Origin: an uncultured Elusimicrobia bacterium
Lineage (GTDB): Bacteria > Elusimicrobiota > Endomicrobiia > Endomicrobiales > CAIRNS01
Assembly (NCBI GenBank): GCA_903880015.1
Contig: CAIRNS010000007.1
Location: 1-64,000 of the forward strand
Length of the DNA stretch: 64,000 bases
Reading direction: 5' to 3'
Under the pieces are notes generated by a model that worked only from the letters and a program-made list of their open reading frames with translations, was not told the origin of the DNA and did not search any database. Shown here one piece after another: positions 53,443 through 62,059 of the stretch. Numbering within the stretch: position 1 is the first letter of the stretch; each line of letters starts with the position of its first letter. The position numbers and the translations under genes were made by a program.

Positions 53443-53496
53443 GCTTCACTATGTGTGAAGCCTAGAATCATCACTCCAGACGCAAGAGTATGGAGT
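53443..53496 (+). promoter_or_regulatory. 5'-leader hairpins of the cold-shock mRNA
   Basis: GCTTCAC (53443-53449) and GTGAAGC (53455-53461) form a perfect 7-bp stem placed at the predicted 5' end of the transcript. A second pair, ACTCCA (53473) and TGGAGT (53491), forms a 6-bp stem with a 12-nt loop. The 79-nt leader may control message stability or cold-responsive translation, as structured leaders do in other csp genes. Confidence 0.5.
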
Positions 53497-53521
53497 AAGA
53501 AGAAAAGTAGGTGAGTTTGTA

Positions 53522-53725
53522 ATGGCAAAAGGTAAAGTGAAGTGGTTCAATGATGCAAAAGGTTTTGGCTTTATTTCCAACGATGACGGCAGCGGAGATG
53601 TGTTCGCACATTTCTCAGCAATAGCATCTGACGGATTTAAAACTTTGGCCGAAGGTGATGTCGTCGAATTTGACGTCGAAACCTCCGACAAAGGACCCAA
53701 AGCAGCTAATGTCAGAAAAGTATAA
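53522..53725 (+). CDS. cspA: Cold-shock domain protein
   Basis: This 67-residue single cold-shock domain has both RNA-binding motifs: RNP1 KGFGFI and RNP2 VFAHF. It binds single-stranded RNA or DNA and acts as an RNA chaperone. Full length matches CspA-type proteins. It has its own strong promoter, a structured leader and a clear terminator, so it is a single-gene transcript. TAGGTGA sits before the ATG. Confidence 0.95.
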   Translation: MAKGKVKWFNDAKGFGFISNDDGSGDVFAHFSAIASDGFKTLAEGDVVEFDVETSDKGPKAANVRKV

Positions 53726-53741
53726 AGCTTTCTGAGATTCA

Positions 53742-53778
53742 ACAAAAACCCTCGATTACGAAAGTAATCGGGGGTTTT
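53742..53778 (+). terminator. Rho-independent terminator of the cold-shock gene
   Basis: CCCTCGATTAC pairs with GTAATCGGGGG around a GAAA loop (one T-G pair), preceded by AAAA and followed by TTTTTTT. The GNRA-type loop and T-run are typical of a strong terminator. Confidence 0.95.
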
Positions 53779-53860
53779 TTTATTACCAACCCCGCCCACT
53801 CTACCCCTCACCCCCTCATGCCTCTCCCAGGCAGTCGCCCCCGAATGGTTCTTCAATCCC

Positions 53861-53947
53861 TGTCATCCCCGAATGGTTTTATCGGGGATATGGTGTTAAG
53901 GAATATTTAGTTAAACCATATTCCCGATAATTACCTCGGGAATGACA
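53861..53947. repeat. Long imperfect palindrome in the gap after cspA
   Basis: TGTCATCCCCGA...GGGGATATGGT (53861-53894) is inverted at 53915-53947 (ACCATATTCCCG...CGGGAATGACA), about 33 bases per arm with a 20-nt loop. It is a dispersed hairpin of the common TGTCAT(T/C)CCCG type. The remainder of 53779-54066 is rich in GGGGG and CCCTC runs; I see no gene in it. Confidence 0.7.
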
Positions 53948-54066
53948 GAGCGAAAGAGGGGGATACCACCCTCGGAAATGATAGAGGGGAGGCATAATAA
54001 TCTAAGGGGGGTTGACAAGGGGGTAGCATGGTGTTGCGGGAATAGCGAAGAGTTGGAAAAAAGGCC

Positions 54067-55677
54067 TTACTGCATTTCTGCGCGTTGTTTTTTTACACGG
54101 GGGTCGGTGAGGTATTCGTCATAGGGCATTTGTTTGTCGATACATCCGCGGGGGGTGATTTCGATGATGCGGGTGGCGATGGTTTGCACAAAAAGATGGT
54201 CATGCGATGTAAAGAGCACCGTTCCCTTGCAATCAATGAGCCCGTTGTTGAGTGCGGTAATGGATTCAAGGTCCAGATGATTGGTCGGTTCGTCCATCAC
54301 CAGCACATTGGCGCCGGTAAGCATCATTTTGGCGAGCATACAGCGCACTTTCTCTCCGCCGGATAGCACGGTCGCCATTTTCTGCGTTTCGTCGCCTGAA
54401 AAAAGCATCTTTCCCAAAAAGCCGCGGATAAAAGTTTCTTCCTTTTCCTTTGAATACTGCCGCAGCCAGTCCACCAGATTGATATCGTCTGAAAAATAGG
54501 ATTCGTTTTCTTTGGGGAAGTACGCCTGCGTGGTGGTCACGCCCCATTTGAACATGCCGGCGTCCGCTTTATCTTCGGCCATCAATACCTGAAAGAACGC
54601 GGTTATCGCCAGGCGGTTTTTACCGACAAAAGCGACCTTGTCGCCGCGGTTGATGGTAAAAGAAAGATTGGTAAACAATGGGGTTGTATCAACCGATTTC
54701 GCCAGCGTTTCGACGGAGAGCAAATCGTTGCCCGCTTCTCTGGTCGCCTTAAAGTTGACATGGGGGTAGCGCCGCGTTGAGGGTTTAATGTCAGCCAGCG
54801 TTATCTTGTCAAGCAGATTCCGGCGCGAGGTAGCCTGTTTCGCCTTTGAGGCGTTTGCGCTAAAGCGCGCGATAAACGATTTCAGGTCCTCTATCTTGGT
54901 TTCCATTTTCTTGTTGTAATCCTTCTTCTGCTGTGCCGCCAATTCGCTGGCTTCCCGCCAAAAACTGTAGTTACCGGAAAAAAGATTAATATGATTGAAA
55001 TCGATGTCAGCGATATGCGTGCAAACTTTGTCTAAAAAATGGCGGTCGTGCGAAACGACGATGACGGTATTGGCGAAATCGTAGAGGAATTCCTCAAGCC
55101 ACACAATGGTTTCCACATCCAGGTTGTTGGTCGGTTCGTCCATCAAAAGAATGTCAGGGTTGCCAAAGAGTGCCTGCGCCAGCAAAACCCGCACTTTCTC
55201 GCCGCCGTTTAATTCCTTCATTTTCAGCCCGTGCAGAGGTTCTTTGATGTCCAGGTCGCTTAACAGGCGGGCCGCTTCGGATTCCGCTTCCCAGCCGTGC
55301 AGATGATTGAACTCTTCTTCCAGGATGGAAACCTTTACGCCGTCCTCGTCGTTGAAATCAACTTTTGCGTACATGGCTTCGCGTTCCTGCGTCAGGGTGA
55401 AAAGGCGCTTGTGCCCCATAATCACGGTTTGCAAAACGGGGAACTCGTCGAATTCAAAATGATTCTGTTTTAATACCGCAATGCGCTCGCCGGTCGTGAT
55501 AGCGACGGACCCGCGCGTCGGTTCAATTTCGCCGGAAAGTATTTTCAGAAATGTTGATTTGCCCGAACCGTTGGCGCCGATGATGCCGTAGCAGTTCCCC
55601 GGTTGGAATTTAATGGACACATCTTCAAAGAGTATCCGTTTGCCGTAAGTGAGTGTTATATTGTCGGTGCTTATCAT
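54067..55677 (-). CDS. ABC-F family ATPase (YbiT-like)
   Basis: This 536-residue protein has two ABC ATPase domains, no membrane part, and the coiled linker of translation-factor ABC-F proteins. Domain 1 is complete: Walker A GANGSGKST, signature LNGGEKVR, Walker B ILLMDEPTNNLD. In domain 2 the signature (LSGGEKVR) and Walker B (VLVMDEPTNHLD) are intact, but the Walker A reads VGKNRLAIT and lacks the GKS/T. The linker at about residues 245-310 contains FIARFSANASKAKQATSR, which fits an ABC-F arm. ABC-F proteins act on the ribosomal E site, in resolving stalls or in antibiotic resistance. It has its own start signal (AAGGA). Confidence 0.9.
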   Translation of the reverse strand: MISTDNITLTYGKRILFEDVSIKFQPGNCYGIIGANGSGKSTFLKILSGEIEPTRGSVAITTGERIAVLKQNHFEFDEFPVLQTVIMGHKRLFTLTQEREAMYAKVDFNDEDGVKVSILEEEFNHLHGWEAESEAARLLSDLDIKEPLHGLKMKELNGGEKVRVLLAQALFGNPDILLMDEPTNNLDVETIVWLEEFLYDFANTVIVVSHDRHFLDKVCTHIADIDFNHINLFSGNYSFWREASELAAQQKKDYNKKMETKIEDLKSFIARFSANASKAKQATSRRNLLDKITLADIKPSTRRYPHVNFKATREAGNDLLSVETLAKSVDTTPLFTNLSFTINRGDKVAFVGKNRLAITAFFQVLMAEDKADAGMFKWGVTTTQAYFPKENESYFSDDINLVDWLRQYSKEKEETFIRGFLGKMLFSGDETQKMATVLSGGEKVRCMLAKMMLTGANVLVMDEPTNHLDLESITALNNGLIDCKGTVLFTSHDHLFVQTIATRIIEITPRGCIDKQMPYDEYLTDPRVKKQRAEMQ

Positions 55678-55700
55678 GTTCGCAGTCCTTATCTGAAATT

Positions 55701-55746
55701 AAAAAAACGCTTCACTGCCGTACCAAGCCACGATGCGGTGAAGCGT
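55701..55746 (-). terminator. Rho-independent terminator after the flavin oxidoreductase
   Basis: On the minus strand, ACGCTTCAC (55746-55738) and GTGAAGCGT (55715-55707) form a perfect 9-bp stem followed by seven T (to 55701). It ends the 55764-56831 transcript before the ABC-F gene. Confidence 0.9.
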
Positions 55747-55763
55747 GCGGTGCGTAGGGGGTA

Positions 55764-56831
55764 TCAATAATTTAATTCTGCTTCGGTAACCAGTTCGTTG
55801 ATGAGATGTTTGACCGACACAATCTTGTCCATGCGGTACACATTTGATCCGCAGAACACAAAGCCGTTGTCCAGGTCGCCCCGGGCGGCGTTTATCAGCG
55901 CGTCGGCGATACAGTAGGGCGATTGCGCGGGAACGCAGGTTCTCAGGCACTGAAACCCGCATTTGAACTTTATTTCCCCGGCTTTTGCTTTGTCCAGGAA
56001 GGTGTTGCGCAGGGCTCTGCCCGGCAGCCCGACCGGTGAATTAATTATCATGATATCTTCTTTTTTTGAGTTGATATAGGCCTGCTTGAACGGCATGGCG
56101 GCGTCGCATTCGTCCGTACAGACAAACCGGGTCGCCATTTGCACGCCCGATGCGCCCAGCTTAATCATGCGCGCGATATCTTTGCCGTCGAATATCCCGC
56201 CCGCGGCGACTACCGGAATTTTCTTTTGCGCAATCGCCTCGTACTTTTTGGCCACTACCAGAACTTCCGCCAGCACATCTTCAAGTTTTATCAGCGGCGG
56301 TTCCTGCGCCAAATCTTCAAAACTGTATCCCAGATGCCCGCCCGCCATAGGTCCTTCGACGATCAGCGCGTCAGGGGCGTGGTGGAACTTGTTTATCCAG
56401 TTTTTGCACAAAATTTCCGCAGTACGGCCCGATGATACTATCGGGCAAATCTTTGTTTTTGATCCTTCAACCAGTTTCGGCAAGCTCAGCGGCAGCCCGG
56501 CTCCGCAGATGATGATGTCAATGCCTTCCTCAACCGATATCTTCACCAAATTTTCGTAGTTGGTAAGCGCCACCAGTATGTTTACCGCCAGCACGCCTTT
56601 GGTCATCGTCCGGGCTTTGCGTATCTGTTCTTTGAGCTGGTTTTCAAGGTCGGCGCGGTCAGTTGGCCCCTGTGAAAACCCTCCGGAGATAGCCGATATC
56701 GTGCCCACCCCGCCCTCGTTGGCAACAGCGGACGCAAGGTTTGCCAACGATATTTTAACGCCCATGCCGCCCTGGATGATAGGGGGATATATTTTCAAAT
56801 CTCCGATGATAAGTTCAGGTAATTTTGACAT
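55764..56831 (-). CDS. NAD(P)H-dependent flavin oxidoreductase, YrpB/2-nitropropane dioxygenase family
   Basis: This 355-residue TIM-barrel flavoprotein resembles nitronate monooxygenases and the enoyl-ACP reductase FabK. It shows PIIQGGMGVKISLANLASAVANEGGVGTIS at the N-terminus, EGPMAGGHLGY (substrate/flavin loop) in the middle, and VVAAGGIFDGKDIARMIKLGASGVQMATRFV (phosphate-binding end of the barrel). A cysteine cluster CGFQCLRTC...YC near the C-terminus (about residues 296-312) is a feature of this subgroup. FMN is the expected cofactor. GGAGG lies before the ATG. It could serve in fatty-acid synthesis or detoxification; the sequence alone does not decide. Confidence 0.88.
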   Translation of the reverse strand: MSKLPELIIGDLKIYPPIIQGGMGVKISLANLASAVANEGGVGTISAISGGFSQGPTDRADLENQLKEQIRKARTMTKGVLAVNILVALTNYENLVKISVEEGIDIIICGAGLPLSLPKLVEGSKTKICPIVSSGRTAEILCKNWINKFHHAPDALIVEGPMAGGHLGYSFEDLAQEPPLIKLEDVLAEVLVVAKKYEAIAQKKIPVVAAGGIFDGKDIARMIKLGASGVQMATRFVCTDECDAAMPFKQAYINSKKEDIMIINSPVGLPGRALRNTFLDKAKAGEIKFKCGFQCLRTCVPAQSPYCIADALINAARGDLDNGFVFCGSNVYRMDKIVSVKHLINELVTEAELNY

Positions 56832-57069
56832 ATGCGCTTCCTCCGCAGTAGTATTTCGACGCCGACCCGCCTTTTACGGCGATGCCGGGTACAGCAACGG
56901 CAAATTTTCATTACGGGCACATTCATCGCCCATTTTACAGAAATGAGTATACCATTATTTTATTGATAAGAGAAGCCCGCCGGCCGCACCGGCCGCAATT
57001 ATGCGCTACGGCTTTTTTCATTGAACTATTTTATGTATACTATAAAAAATTAACCGGGAGGCAATCGTT

Positions 57070-58743
57070 ATGGCGCGCCAACAGTTGTCGGAACTTGAAT
57101 GTCACAGGAAACAATTTAAACCAACAGTGCCGGATATACTCAAAAAGGGGCCTGCGTCCGTTCGCCCGAAACTCGGCAAAGCAACCAGAAGCGTTGCCCA
57201 CCAGGAAACCGTAAAAAAATTGTTCCCGCATACCTACGGCATGCCGGAAGTGTCCTTTACCGTCGGCGACAACCGCGCCGTCGGCCGTACGGCCGTCAAG
57301 ATTGCCGTGGTCCTTTCCGGCGGTCAGGCGCCCGGCGGACATAATGTCATTGCCGGTCTGCTCGACGGGCTCAAGAAGGCCAACGCGAAAAACAAACTGG
57401 TCGGATTTTTGGGCGGGCCGTCCGGGATACTGGAAAATTCATGGATAGAAATCACCGCCCCGCTGATGGACAGCTACCGCAACACCGGCGGGTTCGACAT
57501 CATACAGTCGGGCCGGACCAAGATTGAATCGCCCGAACAGTTCGCGCAGGCAAAGGCGACCATGCAGAAAAACGGGTTTGCCGCGCTCATCGTTATCGGC
57601 GGCGACGATTCCAACACGAACGCCGGACTCTTGGCGGAATACTTCAAACGGGAACAAACGGGTATCAGCGTCATCGGGGTGCCTAAAACCATCGACGGCG
57701 ACTTAAAAAACGAGCATATCGGGACTTCTTTTGGATTTGATACCGCCACAAAAATATACGCCGAGCTGGTGGGCAACATCTGCCGCGATGTCAACTCTGC
57801 ACGCAAGTACTGGCATTTCGTGCGCCTGATGGGCAGAAGCGCTTCTCATATCACGCTTGAGGTCGGGTTTAAGACCCAGGCGAACATCGTTCTGGTGGGC
57901 GAAGAAGTTCTGGCAAAAAAAATGACGCTCTCGCAGGTAGTCGATTCCATCGCGCGGGTTATCGTCAAACGCTCGGCATTGAAGAAACATTTCGGCGTGG
58001 CGCTTATTCCCGAAGGGCTGATAGAATTTATCCCCGAGATGAAAGAGCTTATTTCCGCGCTCAACGATGTGCTTGCCGACAACGAGGCCCTGATCAAACC
58101 GATGGGGAGTGTTGAAGAAAAGAAAAATCTGGTGTACGCAAAACTTCCGCCCGCGCTGTCCGCGCTGATGCGCTCGCTGCCGGTGGGCATTGCCTCACAG
58201 CTGATGCTCGACCGCGACCCGCACGGCAATGTGCAGGTGTCGCAGATAGAAACGGAAAAACTGCTTGTTGAGATGGTAAAAGCCAAGCTCGACGCGCTCA
58301 GAGTTGCCGGCTCCTTTGCAGGGAAATTTTCCGCCATCACGCATTTCTTCGGCTACGAGGGCCGGTGCGGGGCGCCGTCGAATTTCGACGCCAATTACAC
58401 CTACGCGCTGGGCTACACCGCCGCCGTGCTCGCCCTCAACCGGCTGACGGGATATATATCGTCGGTCAAAAACCTTCTGCAGCCGCCGGCCCGCTGGACA
58501 TGCGGCGGTGCGCCGTTGACCACGATGATGAATGTCGAGCGCCGTAAAGGCAAAGAAAAACCGGTTATTCTCAAGGCGCTGGTAACCCTTGAGGGCAAAC
58601 CGTTTAAGGCGTTCGCAAAAGTCCGGGATGCATGGGCCATGACCGAGAGCTATTTGTACCCGGGCCCCATACAGTATTTCGGCCCGTCGGCAGTTACGGA
58701 AATGACGACCAAAACCCTGCAGTATGAACAAAAGAAAAAATAG
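57070..58743 (+). CDS. pfp: PPi-dependent 6-phosphofructokinase
   Basis: This 557-residue enzyme is the long-form diphosphate:fructose-6-phosphate phosphotransferase, reversibly phosphorylating fructose 6-phosphate with pyrophosphate. It has VVLSGGQAPGGHNVIAG at the N-terminal phosphate loop, GGDDSNTNA (Asp-Asp pair marking PPi rather than ATP use), PKTIDGDLKN (catalytic loop) and LMGRSASH. The length matches the long clade with plant beta-subunit, Treponema and Chlamydia relatives. GGGAGG lies before the ATG. It is the first of five closely spaced genes. Confidence 0.93.
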   Translation: MARQQLSELECHRKQFKPTVPDILKKGPASVRPKLGKATRSVAHQETVKKLFPHTYGMPEVSFTVGDNRAVGRTAVKIAVVLSGGQAPGGHNVIAGLLDGLKKANAKNKLVGFLGGPSGILENSWIEITAPLMDSYRNTGGFDIIQSGRTKIESPEQFAQAKATMQKNGFAALIVIGGDDSNTNAGLLAEYFKREQTGISVIGVPKTIDGDLKNEHIGTSFGFDTATKIYAELVGNICRDVNSARKYWHFVRLMGRSASHITLEVGFKTQANIVLVGEEVLAKKMTLSQVVDSIARVIVKRSALKKHFGVALIPEGLIEFIPEMKELISALNDVLADNEALIKPMGSVEEKKNLVYAKLPPALSALMRSLPVGIASQLMLDRDPHGNVQVSQIETEKLLVEMVKAKLDALRVAGSFAGKFSAITHFFGYEGRCGAPSNFDANYTYALGYTAAVLALNRLTGYISSVKNLLQPPARWTCGGAPLTTMMNVERRKGKEKPVILKALVTLEGKPFKAFAKVRDAWAMTESYLYPGPIQYFGPSAVTEMTTKTLQYEQKKK

Positions 58744-58769
58744 GCGCTATCGCCGGACAGGTGGTTCCC

Positions 58770-59051
58770 GTGAACATTCAAACCGTGGAAGGTAAACAAA
58801 AAGCTGACATCATGCTCTACGCGCTGAGCACCTGCGGCTGGTGCAAAAAAACCAAAGAATACTTGCGCGAGCTGGGCGTAGCGTACCGCTATGTTTTCGT
58901 CGATACGCTGTCGGAACCCGACAAAAGCGAGGCGGTTGCCGCAATCACCGCATGGAACCCCGATTGCTCGTTTCCGACCATCGTTATCGATAACAACCGG
59001 TGCATTGTCGGCTTTAACGCGGAAGAACTTAAAAAAATAGCGGGGAAATAA
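58770..59051 (+). CDS. Glutaredoxin-like protein
   Basis: This protein has about 93 residues, with the active site STCGWC in a glutaredoxin-type thioredoxin fold. [21 protein letters not shown] is the cis-Pro and C-terminal helix region. The start is GTG; the one at 58770 has AGGTGG well placed upstream and is preferred over GTG 58761. It sits two bases before the ferredoxin-thioredoxin-reductase-type gene, its likely reductant. Confidence 0.85.
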   Translation: MNIQTVEGKQKADIMLYALSTCGWCKKTKEYLRELGVAYRYVFVDTLSEPDKSEAVAAITAWNPDCSFPTIVIDNNRCIVGFNAEELKKIAGK

Positions 59052-59053
59052 CT

Positions 59054-59554
59054 ATGCCGACGGTAACAGCGGAGCTTGTTGACGCGCAGTACCGCGCCCT
59101 GAAAGATGCGGCGGAGCACGCCGGGTATCATCTCAATCCCGATGAGTCCTTCGTCAAAGATATTGTGCGGGGCATGATTGAAAATGAACAGCGCTACGGC
59201 TATCAGTCCTGCCCGTGCCGGCTGTCCGCCGCCAACAAAGACGCCGACCGCGACATCGTGTGCCCCTGCGATTACCGCGACGCCGACATAACCGCTTATG
59301 GCGCCTGTTATTGCGCCCTGTATGTTTCGCAAAAAGTTGTTGACGGCACCCAAACCGTATCAGCCATTCCTGAACGGCGCCCGCCCCTGTCCCGACGAAC
59401 ATCTGCGGCGCCCGTAAAAAAAAACCCTCTTACTTCTTTGTCTGTGCCGGTGTGGCGGTGTACGGTGTGCGGCTATCTGTGCGGCCGCGAACAACCGCCC
59501 GATGTGTGTCCTATCTGCAAAGTGAAAAAAGATCGTTTCGAACGGTTCATGTAA
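59054..59554 (+). CDS. Ferredoxin:thioredoxin reductase catalytic domain fused to rubredoxin
   Basis: This 166-residue protein has two parts. Residues about 1-100 follow the catalytic beta-subunit of ferredoxin:thioredoxin reductase: [40 protein letters not shown], i.e. CPC-x14-CPC-x12-CYC, which holds the 4Fe-4S cluster and redox disulfide. After a Pro/Arg linker, WRCTVCGY...[12 protein letters not shown] (about residues 133-166) is a short rubredoxin with four Cys for one iron. The rubredoxin would feed electrons to the reductase, whose natural partner is the adjacent glutaredoxin-like protein. This part is inferred from gene order. Confidence 0.88.
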   Translation: MPTVTAELVDAQYRALKDAAEHAGYHLNPDESFVKDIVRGMIENEQRYGYQSCPCRLSAANKDADRDIVCPCDYRDADITAYGACYCALYVSQKVVDGTQTVSAIPERRPPLSRRTSAAPVKKNPLTSLSVPVWRCTVCGYLCGREQPPDVCPICKVKKDRFERFM

Positions 59555-59584
59555 TACCGCTGTAGATACCCGCGGGGGAACGCT

Positions 59585-60493
59585 GTGCTTGAGAAAAAAA
59601 CCATCGAGTTAAAGATTACCGGTCCGCTTCAGGCGGCAAACGCGTTGCGCGACGCGCGCCGTTTTTTACGGGCGGCCGGCGTGCCCGCCGCCGATATCGT
59701 TGAATCCCTCGACGCCAAGCGCCGGTACATTCTGTGGTATCCCGCCGTCAAAGCTACGGCCGATAAAGTAAAAAAATCGCTCCTCCCCGTGGTGCATCCC
59801 TCACTAAACATTACCGTGCGGTCACTGCGGTCCGCCGATTGGCAAACCAAATGGCAGAAAGATTTTAAGCCGTTTTATCTCACGGCCTCCGCCCGGGTGG
59901 TGCCGTTGTGGTTTCGCAACAAAATCGCCCCTGCTCCCGGCGACATTGTCATTGATCCGGGCATGGCGTTTGGCACCGGACTGCACCCCACCACGCACGC
60001 CATGGCGAACTTTATCGCCTCAGCAAAAGGCGCCTGCAAAGAGTTTCTCGATGTCGGTACCGGCACGGGCATACTGTCGATAGTTGCGGCGCGCAACGGC
60101 GCAAAAAAAATATGGGCGGTAGACATTTCCAAAGATTCCGTGACCGCAGCACGGCGCAACTTTCGGCTTAACCGGTGCCGGTGCGACCACGCCGCCGCCG
60201 TTGATTTCGAACACTTTTCCCGGCCCGGCACATTTGATTTTGTGGCGGCAAATGTGCTCGTCAATCCCCTGATTGCCTGGCGCGACAAACTGGTTGCGCG
60301 GGTGCGCCCCGGCGGCTATCTGGCGGTGTCGGGTATCTGGCACGAAACCGCGCCTCACTTTCGCCGGCACTACGGCTCAGCCGACATCATCCCGGTTGCA
60401 GAAGTAAAAAAAGACGGCTGGGTCGCCATTTTATACCGCCGCGCACTGCCCGTCGGCTCAGCGCGCAAGGGGGCAACGCCATGCTCTCGCTGA
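59585..60493 (+). CDS. prmA: Ribosomal protein L11 methyltransferase
   Basis: This 302-residue enzyme methylates ribosomal protein L11. IDPGMAFGTGLHPTTHAM is the diagnostic PrmA motif, and EFLDVGTGTGILSIVAARNGA (motif I) with VAANVLVNPL (catalytic region) follow. The N-terminal domain (residues 1-100) is more divergent. The start is GTG at 59585 behind GGGGGAA. Its stop overlaps the antiporter start by 13 bases. Confidence 0.9.
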   Translation: MLEKKTIELKITGPLQAANALRDARRFLRAAGVPAADIVESLDAKRRYILWYPAVKATADKVKKSLLPVVHPSLNITVRSLRSADWQTKWQKDFKPFYLTASARVVPLWFRNKIAPAPGDIVIDPGMAFGTGLHPTTHAMANFIASAKGACKEFLDVGTGTGILSIVAARNGAKKIWAVDISKDSVTAARRNFRLNRCRCDHAAAVDFEHFSRPGTFDFVAANVLVNPLIAWRDKLVARVRPGGYLAVSGIWHETAPHFRRHYGSADIIPVAEVKKDGWVAILYRRALPVGSARKGATPCSR

Positions 60494-61965
60494 CCACCAT
60501 TCTTATCGGGGCGTCGCTGTTGCTTATCGTTAGCATTCTTTCCAGCAAAGCGTCCGCGCGTTTTGGCATCCCCGCATTACTCCTTTTTCTGTTTATCGGC
60601 ATGATCGCCGGCTCGGAAGGTATCGGCAACATCGCCTTTGACGACCCGCGCCTGGCTCAGTACATCGGGATTGTCGCGCTGGTCTGCATTCTGTTTTCCG
60701 GCGGCCTTGAAACGGAGTGGAAAAGCGTCCGCCCGGTTTTACGGGAAGGGGTGTTGCTCTCGACGGTCGGCGTGTTAATCACCGCGGCGCTTCTGGGCGG
60801 GTTTGTGGTTGTGGTGTTTAAGTTTACGATTATGGAAGGCCTTCTGCTGGGCGCCATCGTTTCCTCGACGGACGCAGCGGCGGTGTTTTCAGTGCTCCGC
60901 TCGCGCAAAGTAAGTTTAGCGGAGAAACTCAAACCCCTGCTGGAGTTTGAGGCCGGCTCAAACGACCCCATGGCGGTATTTTTAACCGTCGGGTTCCTGG
61001 CGCTTATCACCAATCCTCAGGCGACGCCGGCGGGCATGATCCCCTTATTTTTTCTGCAGATGGGCGTCGGCGCGCTGGTGGGCTATCTGGCGGGCAAAGG
61101 GATTGTGTGGGTTATCAACAATCTCAAACTCGAATATGACGGGCTTTACCCGGTGTTGACGATGTCCATGGTTCTGCTGACCTACGCCATTACCGACGCG
61201 GTCGAAGGCAGCGGGTTTCTGGCGGTGTATATTGCCGGACTGATGATGGGCAACACCAATTTTATCCAGAAACGCAATATAATCCATTATCACGGCGGGC
61301 TGGCGTGGCTGATGCAGATTGCGATGTTTCTCACCCTGGGGCTGCTGGTATTTCCGTCACGGCTGGTCCCGGTGGCCGGCACAGGGTTGCTGCTGGCGTT
61401 GTTTTTGATATTCATCGCGCGCCCGCTGGGCGTTTTTGCGGCGCTCGCGCGGTCCTCGCTTACCGTGCGTCAAAAATTGTTCGTCGCCTGGGTCGGGTTG
61501 CGCGGGTCGGTGCCCATCGTGCTGGCTACCTTTCCTCTGCTTGCCGGTATCGCGAACGCGGAACTGATGTTTAACATTGTTTTCTTTATTGTTCTGGCGT
61601 CCACCCTGCTTCAGGGAACATCAATCTCTGCCGCCATCCGCTTTTTAGGCGTGGGTATGCCCTTTAGCGAAAAGCGGACCTATCCGATTGAGTTCTCGCA
61701 CACCGACGACCTCAACACCCGTATGCTGGACCACGCCGTCGCCTTCGGTTCCTGCATGATCGGCAAAATGATATTCGAACTGGGATTGCCCTCAGACAGT
61801 TTGATAACCCTCATCGTGCGCAACGAAGATTTTATCGTCCCCAGCGGCAAGACCGTCATCGAAGAAGGCGACATCCTGCTGATACTGGTAAACAACAACA
61901 ATCTCGTCGAAGTCCAACAAATCTGCTCCGCCTGCCGCACCCCCGCCGCCCTCCCGAGCCCATAA
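60481..61965 (+). CDS. Cation/proton antiporter, CPA1 type with TrkA_C domain
   Basis: This 494-residue protein has about twelve membrane segments and a soluble C-terminal TrkA_C domain (about residues 400-490). It resembles YcgO/CvrA and NhaP2: ILFSGGLETEW, VSSTDAAAVFSVLR, FEAGSNDPMAVFLT (the ND motif of the CPA1 ion-binding site) and VGLRGSVPIVLATFPLL. It would exchange Na+ or K+ for H+ across the inner membrane. The TrkA_C domain usually binds a nucleotide or similar regulator. Its start overlaps prmA by 13 bases, making it the last gene of the pfp operon. Confidence 0.92.
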   Translation: MLSLTTILIGASLLLIVSILSSKASARFGIPALLLFLFIGMIAGSEGIGNIAFDDPRLAQYIGIVALVCILFSGGLETEWKSVRPVLREGVLLSTVGVLITAALLGGFVVVVFKFTIMEGLLLGAIVSSTDAAAVFSVLRSRKVSLAEKLKPLLEFEAGSNDPMAVFLTVGFLALITNPQATPAGMIPLFFLQMGVGALVGYLAGKGIVWVINNLKLEYDGLYPVLTMSMVLLTYAITDAVEGSGFLAVYIAGLMMGNTNFIQKRNIIHYHGGLAWLMQIAMFLTLGLLVFPSRLVPVAGTGLLLALFLIFIARPLGVFAALARSSLTVRQKLFVAWVGLRGSVPIVLATFPLLAGIANAELMFNIVFFIVLASTLLQGTSISAAIRFLGVGMPFSEKRTYPIEFSHTDDLNTRMLDHAVAFGSCMIGKMIFELGLPSDSLITLIVRNEDFIVPSGKTVIEEGDILLILVNNNNLVEVQQICSACRTPAALPSP

Positions 61966-62059
61966 CGCTAAAAATGATCACCGGCGCCCTACTAGTAATC
62001 GCCGGCACGATCTTAATAATGATTTTATCCGTGAACTGCATTCTATAACGGTCAAAGGA

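Noticed and set aside
56086-56559. 157-codon plus-strand frame opposite the flavin oxidoreductase
   Set aside because: Antisense shadow of a well conserved TIM-barrel gene.
61974-62048. 24-codon hydrophobic ORF between the antiporter and Fic genes
   Set aside because: Too short and without a ribosome-binding site; it overlaps the Fic-like upstream frame. It could be a leftover of another gene, but I cannot support it as a CDS.
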